From the NCBI GenBank assembly GCA_041665465.1, contig JBAYIU010000001.1, positions 558,001 through 622,000 on the forward strand: a DNA stretch of 64,000 bases. The letters are read 5' to 3'. The translations under genes were made by a program, and so were the position numbers. Positions within the stretch are counted from its first letter, which is position 1. The number at the start of each line of letters is the position of its first letter. The stretch is from JACRPH01 sp041665465. Lineage in GTDB: Archaea > Nanobdellota > Nanobdellia > Woesearchaeales > GW2011-AR9. Shown in pieces: positions 16,787 to 25,409 of this stretch. The notes below the pieces were generated by a model that saw nothing but the letters and a program-made list of their open reading frames with translations, did not search any database and was not told the origin of the DNA.

Positions 16787-17260
16787 TTGGGTAAAATAAG
16801 TCGAGATACGCCATTAGTGGAATTAACTCTACGCCGCTATGAAAAACCAGCAGTTTCGGGAAGAGAGTTAGTTAGAAAATTCTGTCTTTCGGTAGGATTA
16901 CTTCAACCTGGAGATTCTCGCGATGTAATGGTAGATGTTTTACTGGTTCTTTTACAAGCTAAAGGTAGAAAAGAAGAATTACATTCTGAAGAAGTAAAAA
17001 ATAAAGTGATAGATACTCGTAAAGAGATGAAGTTGCCCATGCTAGGAATTGCTTCTTCTAACATCCGAAGACAGTTAAAGAGATTAAAAGACTTATATTT
17101 AGTAGAAACTAACGCTAATTTGTATAGAATTTCTGAGTTTGGGAACTTGAACGAGATATTTGAAGAAAAAGTAGAAAATTTTGTTCTTTCTCAAGTATTA
17201 TCCAGGGTTAAGGAATATATGAAGAAAATTGATGATGAGTTCCCTCCCAAACAAAACTAA
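16787..17260 (+). CDS. Winged-helix DNA-binding protein
   Basis: A 157-residue basic protein. The segment LVRKFCLSVGLLQPGDSRD is followed by a winged-helix-like region (about 55-125) with ASSNIRRQLKRLKDLYLVE as the probable recognition helix and wing. The C-terminal helix (about 130-150) may dimerise. The start is TTG at 16787, supported by AGGTGAG at 16775-16781 with a five-base spacer. Function is unknown, probably transcriptional control; it is not obviously operonic. Confidence 0.65.
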   Translation: MGKISRDTPLVELTLRRYEKPAVSGRELVRKFCLSVGLLQPGDSRDVMVDVLLVLLQAKGRKEELHSEEVKNKVIDTRKEMKLPMLGIASSNIRRQLKRLKDLYLVETNANLYRISEFGNLNEIFEEKVENFVLSQVLSRVKEYMKKIDDEFPPKQN

Positions 17261-17321
17261 TTCTAAAGCATAGTTTAGAGTTGATAAAAGATTAAAAAGG
17301 ATTTCTTAAATAAGTCAGAAT

Positions 17322-19187
17322 ATGGATGAATCTTTAATTCAAGTAGACTTTCAAAGTATGAATGGACTAGAGTATATAGTTCAATCAACCCCTCTTCCTT
17401 CACCTTCTCGTTATCAAGTTATTACGGATAAGAAAGGGCACCAACTTTATTTTGACCATAATGAAAGAGGTAAAGTAAATGTATATGTGGTAATGGGGGG
17501 ACAAAAAGGAGATGAAGCAAAGGCTAAAACTACCGACTTAATTATGCGCACCGATCCCAGTGTAGGGTGGGTTTACGCTCCCAACAGTACCCATAATGCT
17601 GGAAAAGGTGTTCACACCATTAATAAAGAAGGGAGAGATGTTCGCATTAGTTTACATCTTTGTCCTAAAACCTTAACTGATCCGCATATCAAGAATTATA
17701 TTGGACCTAATACCCAGATTAATCCCTTTTCCTTAGAAAGTGAAGTGTTTACTTTTACTGCTGCTACAGGAAGAAACCAATTAGGGATAGAATATCATTT
17801 GATGATCGATGCTAAAGCTAATTTAGTTATTCCCACCAATCGCGCTGACGATATTGTAGGTAAACCAAATGCTATGGGATCTACCATTTCTGGGGCTACT
17901 TCTTCTGCGATGTACGCTGCCGGTAAGAAAGCACCGTTAGTAGAGGATGTTCTTTACGATCCAGAAGAATTCCTCAATGCAGTAAAACACCAGATAGAAT
18001 TATTTAATGATAGCTTGAAACACGACCAGGAATTGGTAGAGATGGGCATTCTTTCTATGAAAGATCTGGGTTTATCTTTAAGGGATGGGCCTTCTTTAGC
18101 CAAGAATTCCCGTTTACAAGCTCTGCGCAATAAGTTAAGTGATAAAGAGATAGATTTCTTCATCCATGATAATCCTGAAACATTCCTATTAGAACAGTAT
18201 CAAAGAGTAATGAGCAGAGGTTTGTTTTATATTGGAGATACTCGCGAGGAGATAAATCATTTAATAGATCAAGGACAAGCAGGAATCATTGAATGTGTGC
18301 AATCAACCCTATTAAGCGGGGGAACCAAATACAGTAAGAATCGTACTGGTGCTCACACTGACGGGATGGGAAGCATTGGAGATGCGGGATTAACTCATCC
18401 TGCTATTAGGTATAGACCCATTTCTGTTTTCAAATTAGGAAATACCTCCGTAGGGGGGAATGGCAAAACCATGTCCGGATTCATCCGTCAGGACCAACTG
18501 AGTAGACTTTCTGCTATCTCTTCTAAGAGTAAACTCCCGATAACTTTTGAAAGAACCGCAACATTGGAAGAATTCTTACTTCCGGAACAAATTCACGCTG
18601 CTTTTACTGAAGTAAATCAAGCTTTTTATCAAGCATTAGAAGGAGGATATTCTTTGCATGATTCTAAAGTCAGAATCCAAGGAATCGATGCAAATTTCTC
18701 TTTAGCGGAAGCAAATGCTTTACTTGCTGCTTATGTTTTCGGAGAAACGGGAGAAACGTCTAAGCGATCAAGAATTTGGCGCTTAGATGATATGGTCGAA
18801 ACGGGAGTAGTTTACAAAACCGAAGGAAACGCGATGCAAGTACGTAATGCCTTAGATCGAGCCTTATCAGTAAAAAAGATCGGAGTAATTACTGCTTACA
18901 AAGTCGTTCGGCCGTATCGAGATTACCAAGTTGGAACCCTCATCAATTCTGGAGATCCTTTGCTGAGAGAAGAGCTTACCGTAAAAGCATGTATCCCCAT
19001 TATTCAAATTCTACCCAGTTCCCCTTACTTATTTACTGATGGGACTAATGAGGTAAAGAAGGGAAAAGAACTTCACCCCCATTTGTGTCAATATTTAGAT
19101 CTTGTTTCTAGTGGTAGAGAAGTAATTGCCATTGGACATGGTCGACATACTAACGATGTAGCTTATGTTCAAAAGTGGAAGGATTAA
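17322..19187 (+). CDS. Divergent adenylosuccinate-synthetase-family (PurA-like) enzyme
   Basis: A 621-residue protein, well above the usual 340-430 of PurA. After a 50-residue extension, GGQKGDEAKAKTTD (60-72) matches the PurA GxQWGDEGKGK loop with catalytic Asp64. NAGKGVHTI (92-100) parallels NAGHT, with three inserted residues and His98 as the probable catalytic His. GSTISGATSSAMYAAGKK, GETSKRSRIWRLDD and the C-terminal VIAIGHGRHTND parallel the IMP, GTP and tail motifs of PurA. The P-loop Gly residues are replaced by Ala, so substrate or product may differ from IMP to adenylosuccinate. The 120-residue gene behind it starts two bases after its stop. Confidence 0.7.
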   Translation: MDESLIQVDFQSMNGLEYIVQSTPLPSPSRYQVITDKKGHQLYFDHNERGKVNVYVVMGGQKGDEAKAKTTDLIMRTDPSVGWVYAPNSTHNAGKGVHTINKEGRDVRISLHLCPKTLTDPHIKNYIGPNTQINPFSLESEVFTFTAATGRNQLGIEYHLMIDAKANLVIPTNRADDIVGKPNAMGSTISGATSSAMYAAGKKAPLVEDVLYDPEEFLNAVKHQIELFNDSLKHDQELVEMGILSMKDLGLSLRDGPSLAKNSRLQALRNKLSDKEIDFFIHDNPETFLLEQYQRVMSRGLFYIGDTREEINHLIDQGQAGIIECVQSTLLSGGTKYSKNRTGAHTDGMGSIGDAGLTHPAIRYRPISVFKLGNTSVGGNGKTMSGFIRQDQLSRLSAISSKSKLPITFERTATLEEFLLPEQIHAAFTEVNQAFYQALEGGYSLHDSKVRIQGIDANFSLAEANALLAAYVFGETGETSKRSRIWRLDDMVETGVVYKTEGNAMQVRNALDRALSVKKIGVITAYKVVRPYRDYQVGTLINSGDPLLREELTVKACIPIIQILPSSPYLFTDGTNEVKKGKELHPHLCQYLDLVSSGREVIAIGHGRHTNDVAYVQKWKD

Positions 19188-19188
19188 A

Positions 19189-19551
19189 ATGGGCATCCAA
19201 GTTGAATTCAATCCAGATCTAGCTTTGAGAAGTATTTCTGAGTTCAGAGCAGGAAGAAGAACTTTAGAGGAGTGTTTACCAGAAAGTTTAGAAGCAGGTC
19301 AAACTTATTCTTTTCTTAAAGAAGGACAACGCAACTATTGGTTTCATGGAGAAGTTCCTCTTTTAGAGACTAAAGGAAATCAGCAACTGTCTCGGCCTTT
19401 AGCAGCGATTACTATCTTAGAAGCAACGCATTTCTTAAGAGAAGGAAAAGTTTACACAAAAGGAATGTATCGAGTTGACAAGATCCTTGATCCAGAATCA
19501 AGAGAAGTTTATTTCGAAGGGATGAATAAGAATCGAGGATATCAAGGATAA
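19189..19551 (+). CDS. Small protein coupled to the PurA-like gene
   Basis: 120 residues, not recognised. A mixed alpha/beta composition includes the motifs YWFHGEVPLLETKG and RPLAAITILEATHFL. The latter, with the following GMYRVDKIL, faintly resembles ASCH-type nucleic-acid or nucleotide-binding domains. The ATG at 19189 lies two bases after the PurA-like stop and GGAAGGA precedes it, so the two are co-translated. An alternative ATG 24 bases upstream would overlap the enzyme gene. Confidence 0.6.
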   Translation: MGIQVEFNPDLALRSISEFRAGRRTLEECLPESLEAGQTYSFLKEGQRNYWFHGEVPLLETKGNQQLSRPLAAITILEATHFLREGKVYTKGMYRVDKILDPESREVYFEGMNKNRGYQG

Positions 19552-19576
19552 GATTCAAAAAAGTAAAAAATCTATT

Positions 19577-20089
19577 CTAAAAAATAGGAGACCTGATTGT
19601 TTGATCATTATGTGGTAATGGTCCTTCAGCATACCCTAAACCAATCAACGCTTTTTCCATATTACGATAAACTTCTAACAGATTTGAACCTCGAACTCTT
19701 ACTTCGGGTATGCCCCGTAAACAAGGAGCAATCCCTTCGATCAAAACACTATCTGGAATACCCCTTCTCTCTTTAAATTCATTAACTGCTCTCCCCAATA
19801 GGTCATCTAATCCATAAGAACAAAAACTCTTACTAAGATCTTCTTCTAATGACTTCCGATGGTTTTGATCAAGAGAATCACTTTTTACCCAAAGTTCATA
19901 TTCGTTTTGGGTAGGAACAAATACTCCTTTTAGGAAGAAAAAGTGATAGTGCCCCCCGTAAGTATCATAATGGCGAGAGAACCCCTTGTGATAGATTAAG
20001 TTTCCCAGTTCATCTCTATTTGCTTTCCCAGATGCATCGTCCAGAACAAAACCTAAATCTGTAAAATTTTTATCCATAGTGAGATCCAT
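19577..20089 (-). CDS. Hypothetical protein
   Basis: 170 residues, soluble, not recognised. An aromatic/His-rich stretch HYDTYGGHYHFFFL lies near 39-53 and an acidic helical part near 70-110. There is no signal peptide or membrane helix. GGGAGG lies eight bases before the ATG at 20089, supporting the start. It is convergent with the PurA-associated gene, 25 bases away. Confidence 0.6.
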   Translation of the reverse strand: MDLTMDKNFTDLGFVLDDASGKANRDELGNLIYHKGFSRHYDTYGGHYHFFFLKGVFVPTQNEYELWVKSDSLDQNHRKSLEEDLSKSFCSYGLDDLLGRAVNEFKERRGIPDSVLIEGIAPCLRGIPEVRVRGSNLLEVYRNMEKALIGLGYAEGPLPHNDQTIRSPIF

Positions 20090-20158
20090 TTTTAATTCCT
20101 CCCTTAAACGTCAGAAAAAACTATCACCAAAACAATAAAAGATAAATGATTAAAAAAA

Positions 20159-20422
20159 TTAAATAATATCTTCTTCAGCTACTACGATAAAGTCGCCAGT
20201 AGCAATAACTGCAGAGAAAGGAATTAAGATGTTACCTTCTTTGGTTTTCTCTAATTCCATTCTTTCGGTATAAGAAGTGGGGTTTCTTAACAAAATATGG
20301 ATCAACTCTCCTGAACTTACTTCAAAGATCAAGTCTCCAACTTCACCGAACTTCTTACCAGTTTTAGAAACGATAGTTTTCCCAATGAGTTCTTTAGAAT
20401 AATTCTTATCCTTTTCTTCCAT
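20159..20422 (-). CDS. PRC-barrel domain protein
   Basis: 87 residues. ELIGKTIVSKTGKKFGEVGD followed by the VSSGELIHILL strand is the classic PRC-barrel beginning, and the remainder (ILIPFSAVIATGDFIVV) completes one small barrel. Archaeal single-domain PRC proteins occur beside cell-division or RNA-processing genes. The domain usually mediates protein interactions, and no specific partner is visible here. AAGGTGA is placed before the ATG. Confidence 0.85.
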   Translation of the reverse strand: MEEKDKNYSKELIGKTIVSKTGKKFGEVGDLIFEVSSGELIHILLRNPTSYTERMELEKTKEGNILIPFSAVIATGDFIVVAEEDII

Positions 20423-20599
20423 AATGATTTCACCTTTCTTTTTTAAACTTGATTATTATTAACTCTAGTTACGGTTGTCTATATATAAAGTTTACGGTAA
20501 TGGAGTATAATCGAGAGAGTATACTAATTAGAGCATCTACTTCCTTTTTCTTTTGTAACTAAAGAAAACCATATAAGTAGGTAAGAATTTAACCTTAAT

Positions 20600-21376
20600 A
20601 TGTGGGTCAATACGCTTAATCCGATACTTCTGGACCTTGGTTTTGCTCAAATAAGATGGTACGGTCTAGCTTATGTATTAGGATTCTTCCTATGTGTATG
20701 GTGGTTACACCATTTAAGCAAGAAGGGCCAATTAAAACTTAATCCAGAACAAACCTGGGATTTAATGTTCTGGGCCATGGTAGGAGTATTGATCGGATCG
20801 CGTTTATTTGAAGTGTTCTGGGAACCAGGATATTACCTTTTAAATCCCCTAAACTTTTTCAAATTCTGGCAAGGTGGAATGAGTTTTCATGGAGGATTAG
20901 TCGGAATAATTGTCGCAGTATACCTCTATTGTAAGAAAACCCAGCTTAAATTCTGGGAAATGGCTGATGCCCTTAGTTTCCCGACCATGTTTGCCTTAGC
21001 TTTAGGCAGAATTGCTAATTTCATCAACGGAGAATTAGTCGGAAAAGTTTGGAATGGTTCATGGTGTGTGGTTTTTCCACAACATGATACTCAATGTCGA
21101 CATCCCCAAGTATTATACGGAGCAGCTTACCGATTCTTGTTCAGTTTCTGGTTAGTCTTTTTAACCTTGAAAACGAAGTTCAAAGCTGGCTTTATTTTCT
21201 TAAACTTTGTACTATTGGAAGGTATCGCTAGATTTATCTTAGATTTCTTTAGAGAAGATCCTACTTGGCTTTCTCTGACTCCGGGACAATGGTTCAGCTT
21301 GATAATGATCTTAGTTTCAGGATATTTATTATGGAAATATCATCGTCAAGATTGGAAAAGTATCATTAGAACTTAA
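20600..21376 (+). CDS. lgt: Prolipoprotein diacylglyceryl transferase
   Basis: A 258-residue polytopic membrane protein with about seven helices. MSFHGGLVG is the conserved His-Gly-Gly loop and LGRIANFINGELVGK is the Lgt signature with its Arg, Asn and Glu. It transfers a diacylglyceryl-type lipid to the lipobox cysteine of exported proteins. Canonical Lgt is a bacterial enzyme and is unusual in archaea. The window encodes four candidate lipobox proteins (12698, 21760, 39120, 57703) that could be substrates; the archaeal lipid donor would be ether-linked. Confidence 0.9.
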   Translation: MWVNTLNPILLDLGFAQIRWYGLAYVLGFFLCVWWLHHLSKKGQLKLNPEQTWDLMFWAMVGVLIGSRLFEVFWEPGYYLLNPLNFFKFWQGGMSFHGGLVGIIVAVYLYCKKTQLKFWEMADALSFPTMFALALGRIANFINGELVGKVWNGSWCVVFPQHDTQCRHPQVLYGAAYRFLFSFWLVFLTLKTKFKAGFIFLNFVLLEGIARFILDFFREDPTWLSLTPGQWFSLIMILVSGYLLWKYHRQDWKSIIRT

Positions 21377-21416
21377 GAAAGTTTTTATATCCTGATGATT
21401 ATTAAAGCTAATAGAG

Positions 21417-21749
21417 ATGGTTAAACAAAAATCGCAAGAAGATAAGGGATTTGCTTTCCTAGGAATATTCTTAACCGTAATTGGCTTTTTATTAGTGCTA
21501 TTATTAAAAAAACAAGATAAATATGCTATGTATTATGCTAAACAAGGTCTGGTCTTATTCATTGGTTTTGTATTAGTGAACATAGCTAGTTGGTTTGTTT
21601 CTTGGATTCCCATCATTGGAAATATCATTACTGCAGTATTATGGGCAGGAATGATTATATTATGGATTTTAGGATTAGTATATTCGCTTTCTGGAGAAGA
21701 GAAAGAAATCCCGATTATTGGAGAGTTTGCTGATAAAATAAAAATTTAA
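21417..21749 (+). CDS. DUF4870-like small membrane protein
   Basis: 110 residues with three predicted helices (about 11-28, 42-62, 70-90). YYAKQGLVLFIGF and the C-terminal EIPIIGEFADKIKI are typical of the DUF4870/Tic20-like small membrane family, whose role is unknown. A TATA-like TTTTTATAT lies about 30 bases upstream, so this may start a transcript that includes the cupredoxin gene 10 bases downstream. Confidence 0.8.
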   Translation: MVKQKSQEDKGFAFLGIFLTVIGFLLVLLLKKQDKYAMYYAKQGLVLFIGFVLVNIASWFVSWIPIIGNIITAVLWAGMIILWILGLVYSLSGEEKEIPIIGEFADKIKI

Positions 21750-21759
21750 GGAGGAAAAA

Positions 21760-22146
21760 ATGAAGAAAATATTAACAATTTTAATGGTATTAGGAGCATT
21801 GATGCTACTGGTAGCTTGTCAACCGGCGACGGTTACCCCTGAAGTGAGCAGTCCTAAAGAAGTTGCTCCTGCTGCACCAGCAAGTACACCAGTTACGGGA
21901 ACAGTATATCAAGTGGTTCTAGAGAATCTTCAGTTCATGCCTGCGGATCTGTCAGTTAAAGTTGGAGACAGTGTTGAATTTGTAAACAAGGATGCCATGG
22001 AACATACTGTAACTTTAGAGAATGGAGATTTTGACCAGAAGTTGCCAGTTGGCGGAAAAGTTGCTTATCAATTCAATGATAAGGGACAATTCAGATATTT
22101 CTGCAGTATTCATCCCGGAATGCAAGGTATGATTACGGTAAATTAA
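21760..22146 (+). CDS. Plastocyanin-like cupredoxin lipoprotein
   Basis: 128 residues. The signal peptide ends in LVAC (lipobox Cys20), followed by a Pro/Ala/Thr-rich linker (21-47) and a blue-copper domain. Copper ligands appear intact: His82 (MEHTVTL), Cys115, His118 and Met121 in FCSIHPGMQG. It probably carries electrons on the outer membrane face, anchored by lipid through Lgt encoded nearby. AAGGAGG precedes the ATG. This complete site contrasts with the broken site of the cupredoxin at 95-1087. Confidence 0.9.
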   Translation: MKKILTILMVLGALMLLVACQPATVTPEVSSPKEVAPAAPASTPVTGTVYQVVLENLQFMPADLSVKVGDSVEFVNKDAMEHTVTLENGDFDQKLPVGGKVAYQFNDKGQFRYFCSIHPGMQGMITVN

Positions 22147-22170
22147 TTTTTTATTTTTAGTTTTTAAATT

Positions 22171-22698
22171 ATGGAACTTATACAAAGATCAATTGAGGGA
22201 GTATTAGAGAAAAGGGGGTTAAGTAAAGAAGATTCTCTTGAGATTCGCGGATTATATGTTCTAGCTGGTAAATCTGGTCCGGTTAGTAAAGTAGAGTATA
22301 TGGACCATTTTGATGAAGTAACTTTTACTGCCGAACATACGCCCGTAACTAAACGTGGAATTTGTTCTTTTGAGGTAATCTATCAGGAAAAAGTTCTCGG
22401 CGAGGCAAGTTTTATCATCCCTCCCGAGAATAAAGTAGTTTCTGAGTATGAAACGGCTAAAGTTTTATTAGAACAAACCGTTACTGAGCTAAACCAAAGA
22501 GGATATCATTTATCATATGACTCTAGTCAGAAAGGTTATCGTCAGCAACTTATGGAAAACGTTGAATCTCATCCCCTGGGCCATTTGACTTTAGGACCGA
22601 AAGGATTAAGTGAATCCACAGCAAAAGCCGTCTTGGATGCTATCAAAGGCCCTCCTCTTACCGTAGAAGAATTCTTAAAGCAAATTGAGAAGAAATAA
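22171..22698 (+). CDS. Hypothetical protein
   Basis: 175 residues, soluble, not recognised. Mixed alpha/beta sequence with EVTFTAEHTPVTKRGICSFEV in the middle. It starts 24 bases after the cupredoxin gene, within a T-rich gap that could terminate that transcript, so co-transcription is uncertain. It is convergent with the minus-strand gene ending at 22706. Confidence 0.55.
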   Translation: MELIQRSIEGVLEKRGLSKEDSLEIRGLYVLAGKSGPVSKVEYMDHFDEVTFTAEHTPVTKRGICSFEVIYQEKVLGEASFIIPPENKVVSEYETAKVLLEQTVTELNQRGYHLSYDSSQKGYRQQLMENVESHPLGHLTLGPKGLSESTAKAVLDAIKGPPLTVEEFLKQIEKK

Positions 22699-22705
22699 GT
22701 TATTT

Positions 22706-23629
22706 TTAGCGAGTTAACGTAGTATAAACCTTCACTGCTTCTTCAGGATTACCCTTAAGAAAAGCAGCAAACTCCCAATTCTTCTTAAGCTGAGCATCGT
22801 ACTGTTTAATGTTCTGCGACAATCTTTCGTCTAATCTTGGATCTAATCCAAATGGAAGATGCCAATCAGGTTTAACAGAAGCAACTTCTTCAAAATGTTC
22901 TCTATCCAATTCTCTTGCTTGATAAAGATAATCTCCCTTAACTATGGGCCGGCGATATTGACCGATTAATATGTCTCCTGATTTCTCTAGGTGTAAAAGC
23001 AAAGCTTTGAATTTACTGGGATCTCCTTCATAGAGGTCAGCGGAGGCATTTTCTCCTTCGTCGGGAAGATTAACTCGAACATTACCAGTGTGATCTCCAT
23101 GCACTAAGCGATTATAGAAGAGCAATGGTGCGCCGATAGTCAAACCTATAGGAATACCCCAAGCATCACCACTACCAGTAGCGTGACCTTTACGCCTGGC
23201 ATTTCGATAAGAGAGAGCCGCCTTAACACCTATTGGAAAGGTGACTAGTGAAAGAACAGAGAGTAATCCAAATCCAGCAATAGCCCCCCAATCCCGTTCG
23301 GTTTCATATTCAAATCCAATCGCTTTACAAACGTCCCCAATACTTTTTTCAAGATGAATGAGATCACTCTCTTTACCATATTTTTTCTTCCAGAAAGAAA
23401 AACTTTCTTCACGAAAAGAGCGAGAAAATTCTTCGTGCTCACCATTAGTTGCATTAATGGGCCAAGCATGATAAACATGATTCATCTCCGGAAAAGGATA
23501 ATGCATCACTCCAAAAATTAATCCTGTTGGTCCTTCTTGAAAACCAACATCACAGTCATTATTAAAAGAAACTATTCTCCCTTGAGGACCTACTTCCTTA
23601 ACAGATTTAATCTGGTCAACTAAAGTCAT
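22706..23629 (-). CDS. Hypothetical protein with central hydrophobic segments
   Basis: 307 residues, not recognised. Two hydrophobic stretches lie near 130-150 (WGAIAGFGLLSVLSLVTFP) and 175-190 (IPIGLTIGAPLLFY), with soluble flanks. The first 60 residues contain GPQGRIVSFNNDCDVGFQ, which resembles a small beta domain. TATA-like CTTTATAAATTAC lies about 25 bases before the ATG, pointing to a leaderless message. Confidence 0.55.
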   Translation of the reverse strand: MTLVDQIKSVKEVGPQGRIVSFNNDCDVGFQEGPTGLIFGVMHYPFPEMNHVYHAWPINATNGEHEEFSRSFREESFSFWKKKYGKESDLIHLEKSIGDVCKAIGFEYETERDWGAIAGFGLLSVLSLVTFPIGVKAALSYRNARRKGHATGSGDAWGIPIGLTIGAPLLFYNRLVHGDHTGNVRVNLPDEGENASADLYEGDPSKFKALLLHLEKSGDILIGQYRRPIVKGDYLYQARELDREHFEEVASVKPDWHLPFGLDPRLDERLSQNIKQYDAQLKKNWEFAAFLKGNPEEAVKVYTTLTR

Positions 23630-23664
23630 AAGAATGTAATTTCAAGAGTAATTTATAAAGATTA

Positions 23665-24081
23665 CTACTCAAAAGTACACCTATACTTGTTTCCAATTAT
23701 TCTTTTGAAATCTTCTTTTCTTGCTTCAAACTTGTGCTCATAATAATGTTTCAAAGGACACCTATCTGGAGCATACTCATGATGACCCCTTATTTCTCCA
23801 TCAGAATATAACCTAAGATGATACTGAAACTTGTTCTTATCGATCTTACGTAGACTTAAGACTTCATCTTGATCTATCCAAGCATAATGAGAAGGTTCAA
23901 AACCATTCTTGATTAAGTGGGTTGATAACGTGCTTAGATTATTAGTCCATCCTATATGAAACTCTTGTCTGCCGGAATGTTTAACCAGATGCAGGAAGAG
24001 TGAAAGATTTCTAGAGATCTTGTAAATCCATTTAGAAACAGAAATACTTCCAATAAATTTCCAAAAATTAATGAATTCCAT
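23665..24081 (-). CDS. Conserved-looking small protein linked to TrmB-like regulator
   Basis: 138 residues with no assigned function. Features: VLSLRKIDKNKFQYHLRLYS, then HHEYAPDRCPLKHYYEHKFE, a His-rich motif. My impression is that similar proteins occur in DPANN genomes. It follows the TrmB-like stop by three bases and is probably co-transcribed with it. Confidence 0.6.
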   Translation of the reverse strand: MEFINFWKFIGSISVSKWIYKISRNLSLFLHLVKHSGRQEFHIGWTNNLSTLSTHLIKNGFEPSHYAWIDQDEVLSLRKIDKNKFQYHLRLYSDGEIRGHHEYAPDRCPLKHYYEHKFEARKEDFKRIIGNKYRCTFE

Positions 24082-24084
24082 AAT

Positions 24085-24816
24085 TTATTTCCTTGCTATT
24101 TTCCACATCAACTCAAACTGTTTTCGATAAGAATCAGCTACTACCTTATCTTCAATCAAGAAACCATACGGGTTTTCGGTAAAAACAATTATTCCCACTT
24201 TATTTCCTACAATAACCGTTTCAGTTAATTGTTCAAACTGTTGGGGTAAGAATTTGACTTGAGATAGGGATTGTTTATTCAATTCTACCCCAAATTTTCT
24301 AATGGTTTCATCAAAGATCTGTCGAGCAGGTAATTTGTTGGCGATTCTTCTAGTGTGCATATTTTTCCACCACGTTTCTCCCATAACTTCATAAGTTACC
24401 CTCTTCCCCCCACCAAAAGTATTGTACTCTTTAGCTTTAGTGGAAATTAAAAGAGAATAGATTTCTTTGATTCCTCGGATTCCTTTAAAGACTAAAGCAT
24501 TTTCTTTTTGTTTGGAAAATCCTTGACGTTGTTTTAATTCAGGAAGAATCTGATCAAAACGGACTTTCTTTTCATCCATAAACTGATGAAAGTTCTCCGG
24601 ATCTGTAGCCTGATAGATTCTTCTTTTACCCTCTTGCACAAAACTAATCAGACCTTTCTCGATTAAAGAATTGAGAGCACGATGTGTGACAGAATTCTGT
24701 AATTTAGATTTTTCAATAATCTTTCCAGCAGAAGAAGAACCTAATTCCAGCAAAGTCAAATAGATTTTAATTTCTGCTGGAGTTAATCCTAGGTCTTCTA
24801 ATATGGAGGTGTCCAT
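24085..24816 (-). CDS. TrmB-family transcriptional regulator
   Basis: A 243-residue protein with the TrmB layout: winged helix (about 1-75, LGLTPAEIKIYLTLLELG and NSVTHRALNSLIEKGLI), linker helix (about 80-105) and C-terminal effector-like domain starting at FKGIRGIKEIYSLL. ATG 24816 is preferred to TTG 24825: a TATA-like tract about 25 bases upstream suggests a leaderless transcript. The palindrome 24861-24874 lies upstream. The small gene at 23665 follows after three bases. Confidence 0.85.
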   Translation of the reverse strand: MDTSILEDLGLTPAEIKIYLTLLELGSSSAGKIIEKSKLQNSVTHRALNSLIEKGLISFVQEGKRRIYQATDPENFHQFMDEKKVRFDQILPELKQRQGFSKQKENALVFKGIRGIKEIYSLLISTKAKEYNTFGGGKRVTYEVMGETWWKNMHTRRIANKLPARQIFDETIRKFGVELNKQSLSQVKFLPQQFEQLTETVIVGNKVGIIVFTENPYGFLIEDKVVADSYRKQFELMWKIARK

Positions 24817-24860
24817 TAACCTCAAATAATCCCTTAAACTATTTAATCTTTTCTATTATG

Positions 24861-24874
24861 CTCCCAAAAGGGAG
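24861..24874. promoter_or_regulatory. Inverted repeat upstream of TrmB-like gene
   Basis: CTCCC-AAAA-GGGAG is a perfect 5 bp dyad in the divergent gap between 24816 and 24945. It resembles the C-rich/G-rich dyad at 57624-57635 before another TrmB-like gene, so it is a likely operator. Confidence 0.5.
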
Positions 24875-24944
24875 GATAAACATAGATAAGCTTTGACTAG
24901 ATAGTAACTGTTGGTTTCTAAGGTGTTTTTGGAGATAATTAAAA

Positions 24945-25409
24945 ATGAAACGATATATGACACGATATTGGGTACATGTTCGAGAAGGCCAGAAAGATGT
25001 TCCTTACGATTTCCTGCAAGGAAACTTGAGAGAAATCTCCTTGTGGTATCGAGAATCTAGAGGGTGGAGCACCGAACGCGATAAACAATTGGGCTACCCC
25101 AGCGAGGAATTCTTTCTTCCTGAGGACATTACGGTTACCTTAAGCCCTGGAAATTCAACCAGACATGATGAATATACTCCTCCTAATGATGCAGTGATAA
25201 GTATTAATCGTTATTGCCTATTTGTTCCAAGATACATTAAAAACTTGGTTAGAGCAAGTGGAGAAATTACCGGAAGAATTAGTGATATCACAAAGATAGA
25301 AGAGCACTTCACACGTTGGGGAGGTACCCCTGAACTGATAAGGTATATGAAAAGAGTCGACAAACACAAAGAATGGGAAGAAAGAAATAATATTAAAAAT
25401 CAGTACTAA
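24945..25409 (+). CDS. Hypothetical protein
   Basis: 154 residues, basic, soluble, not recognised. It opens with MKRYMTRYWVHVREGQKDVP and has an aromatic middle part (AVISINRYCLFVPRYIKN). It is divergent from the TrmB-like gene across the dyad at 24861, so it may be a target of that regulator. It ends with TAA directly abutting the convergent micro-gene at 25410. Confidence 0.55.
   Translation: MKRYMTRYWVHVREGQKDVPYDFLQGNLREISLWYRESRGWSTERDKQLGYPSEEFFLPEDITVTLSPGNSTRHDEYTPPNDAVISINRYCLFVPRYIKNLVRASGEITGRISDITKIEEHFTRWGGTPELIRYMKRVDKHKEWEERNNIKNQY

Noticed and set aside
20423..20599. Possible RNA or operator in the gap between the PRC-barrel gene and lgt
   Set aside because: Only AT-rich sequence, a TATATATAAA element and a short TTACGG direct repeat; no convincing structure.
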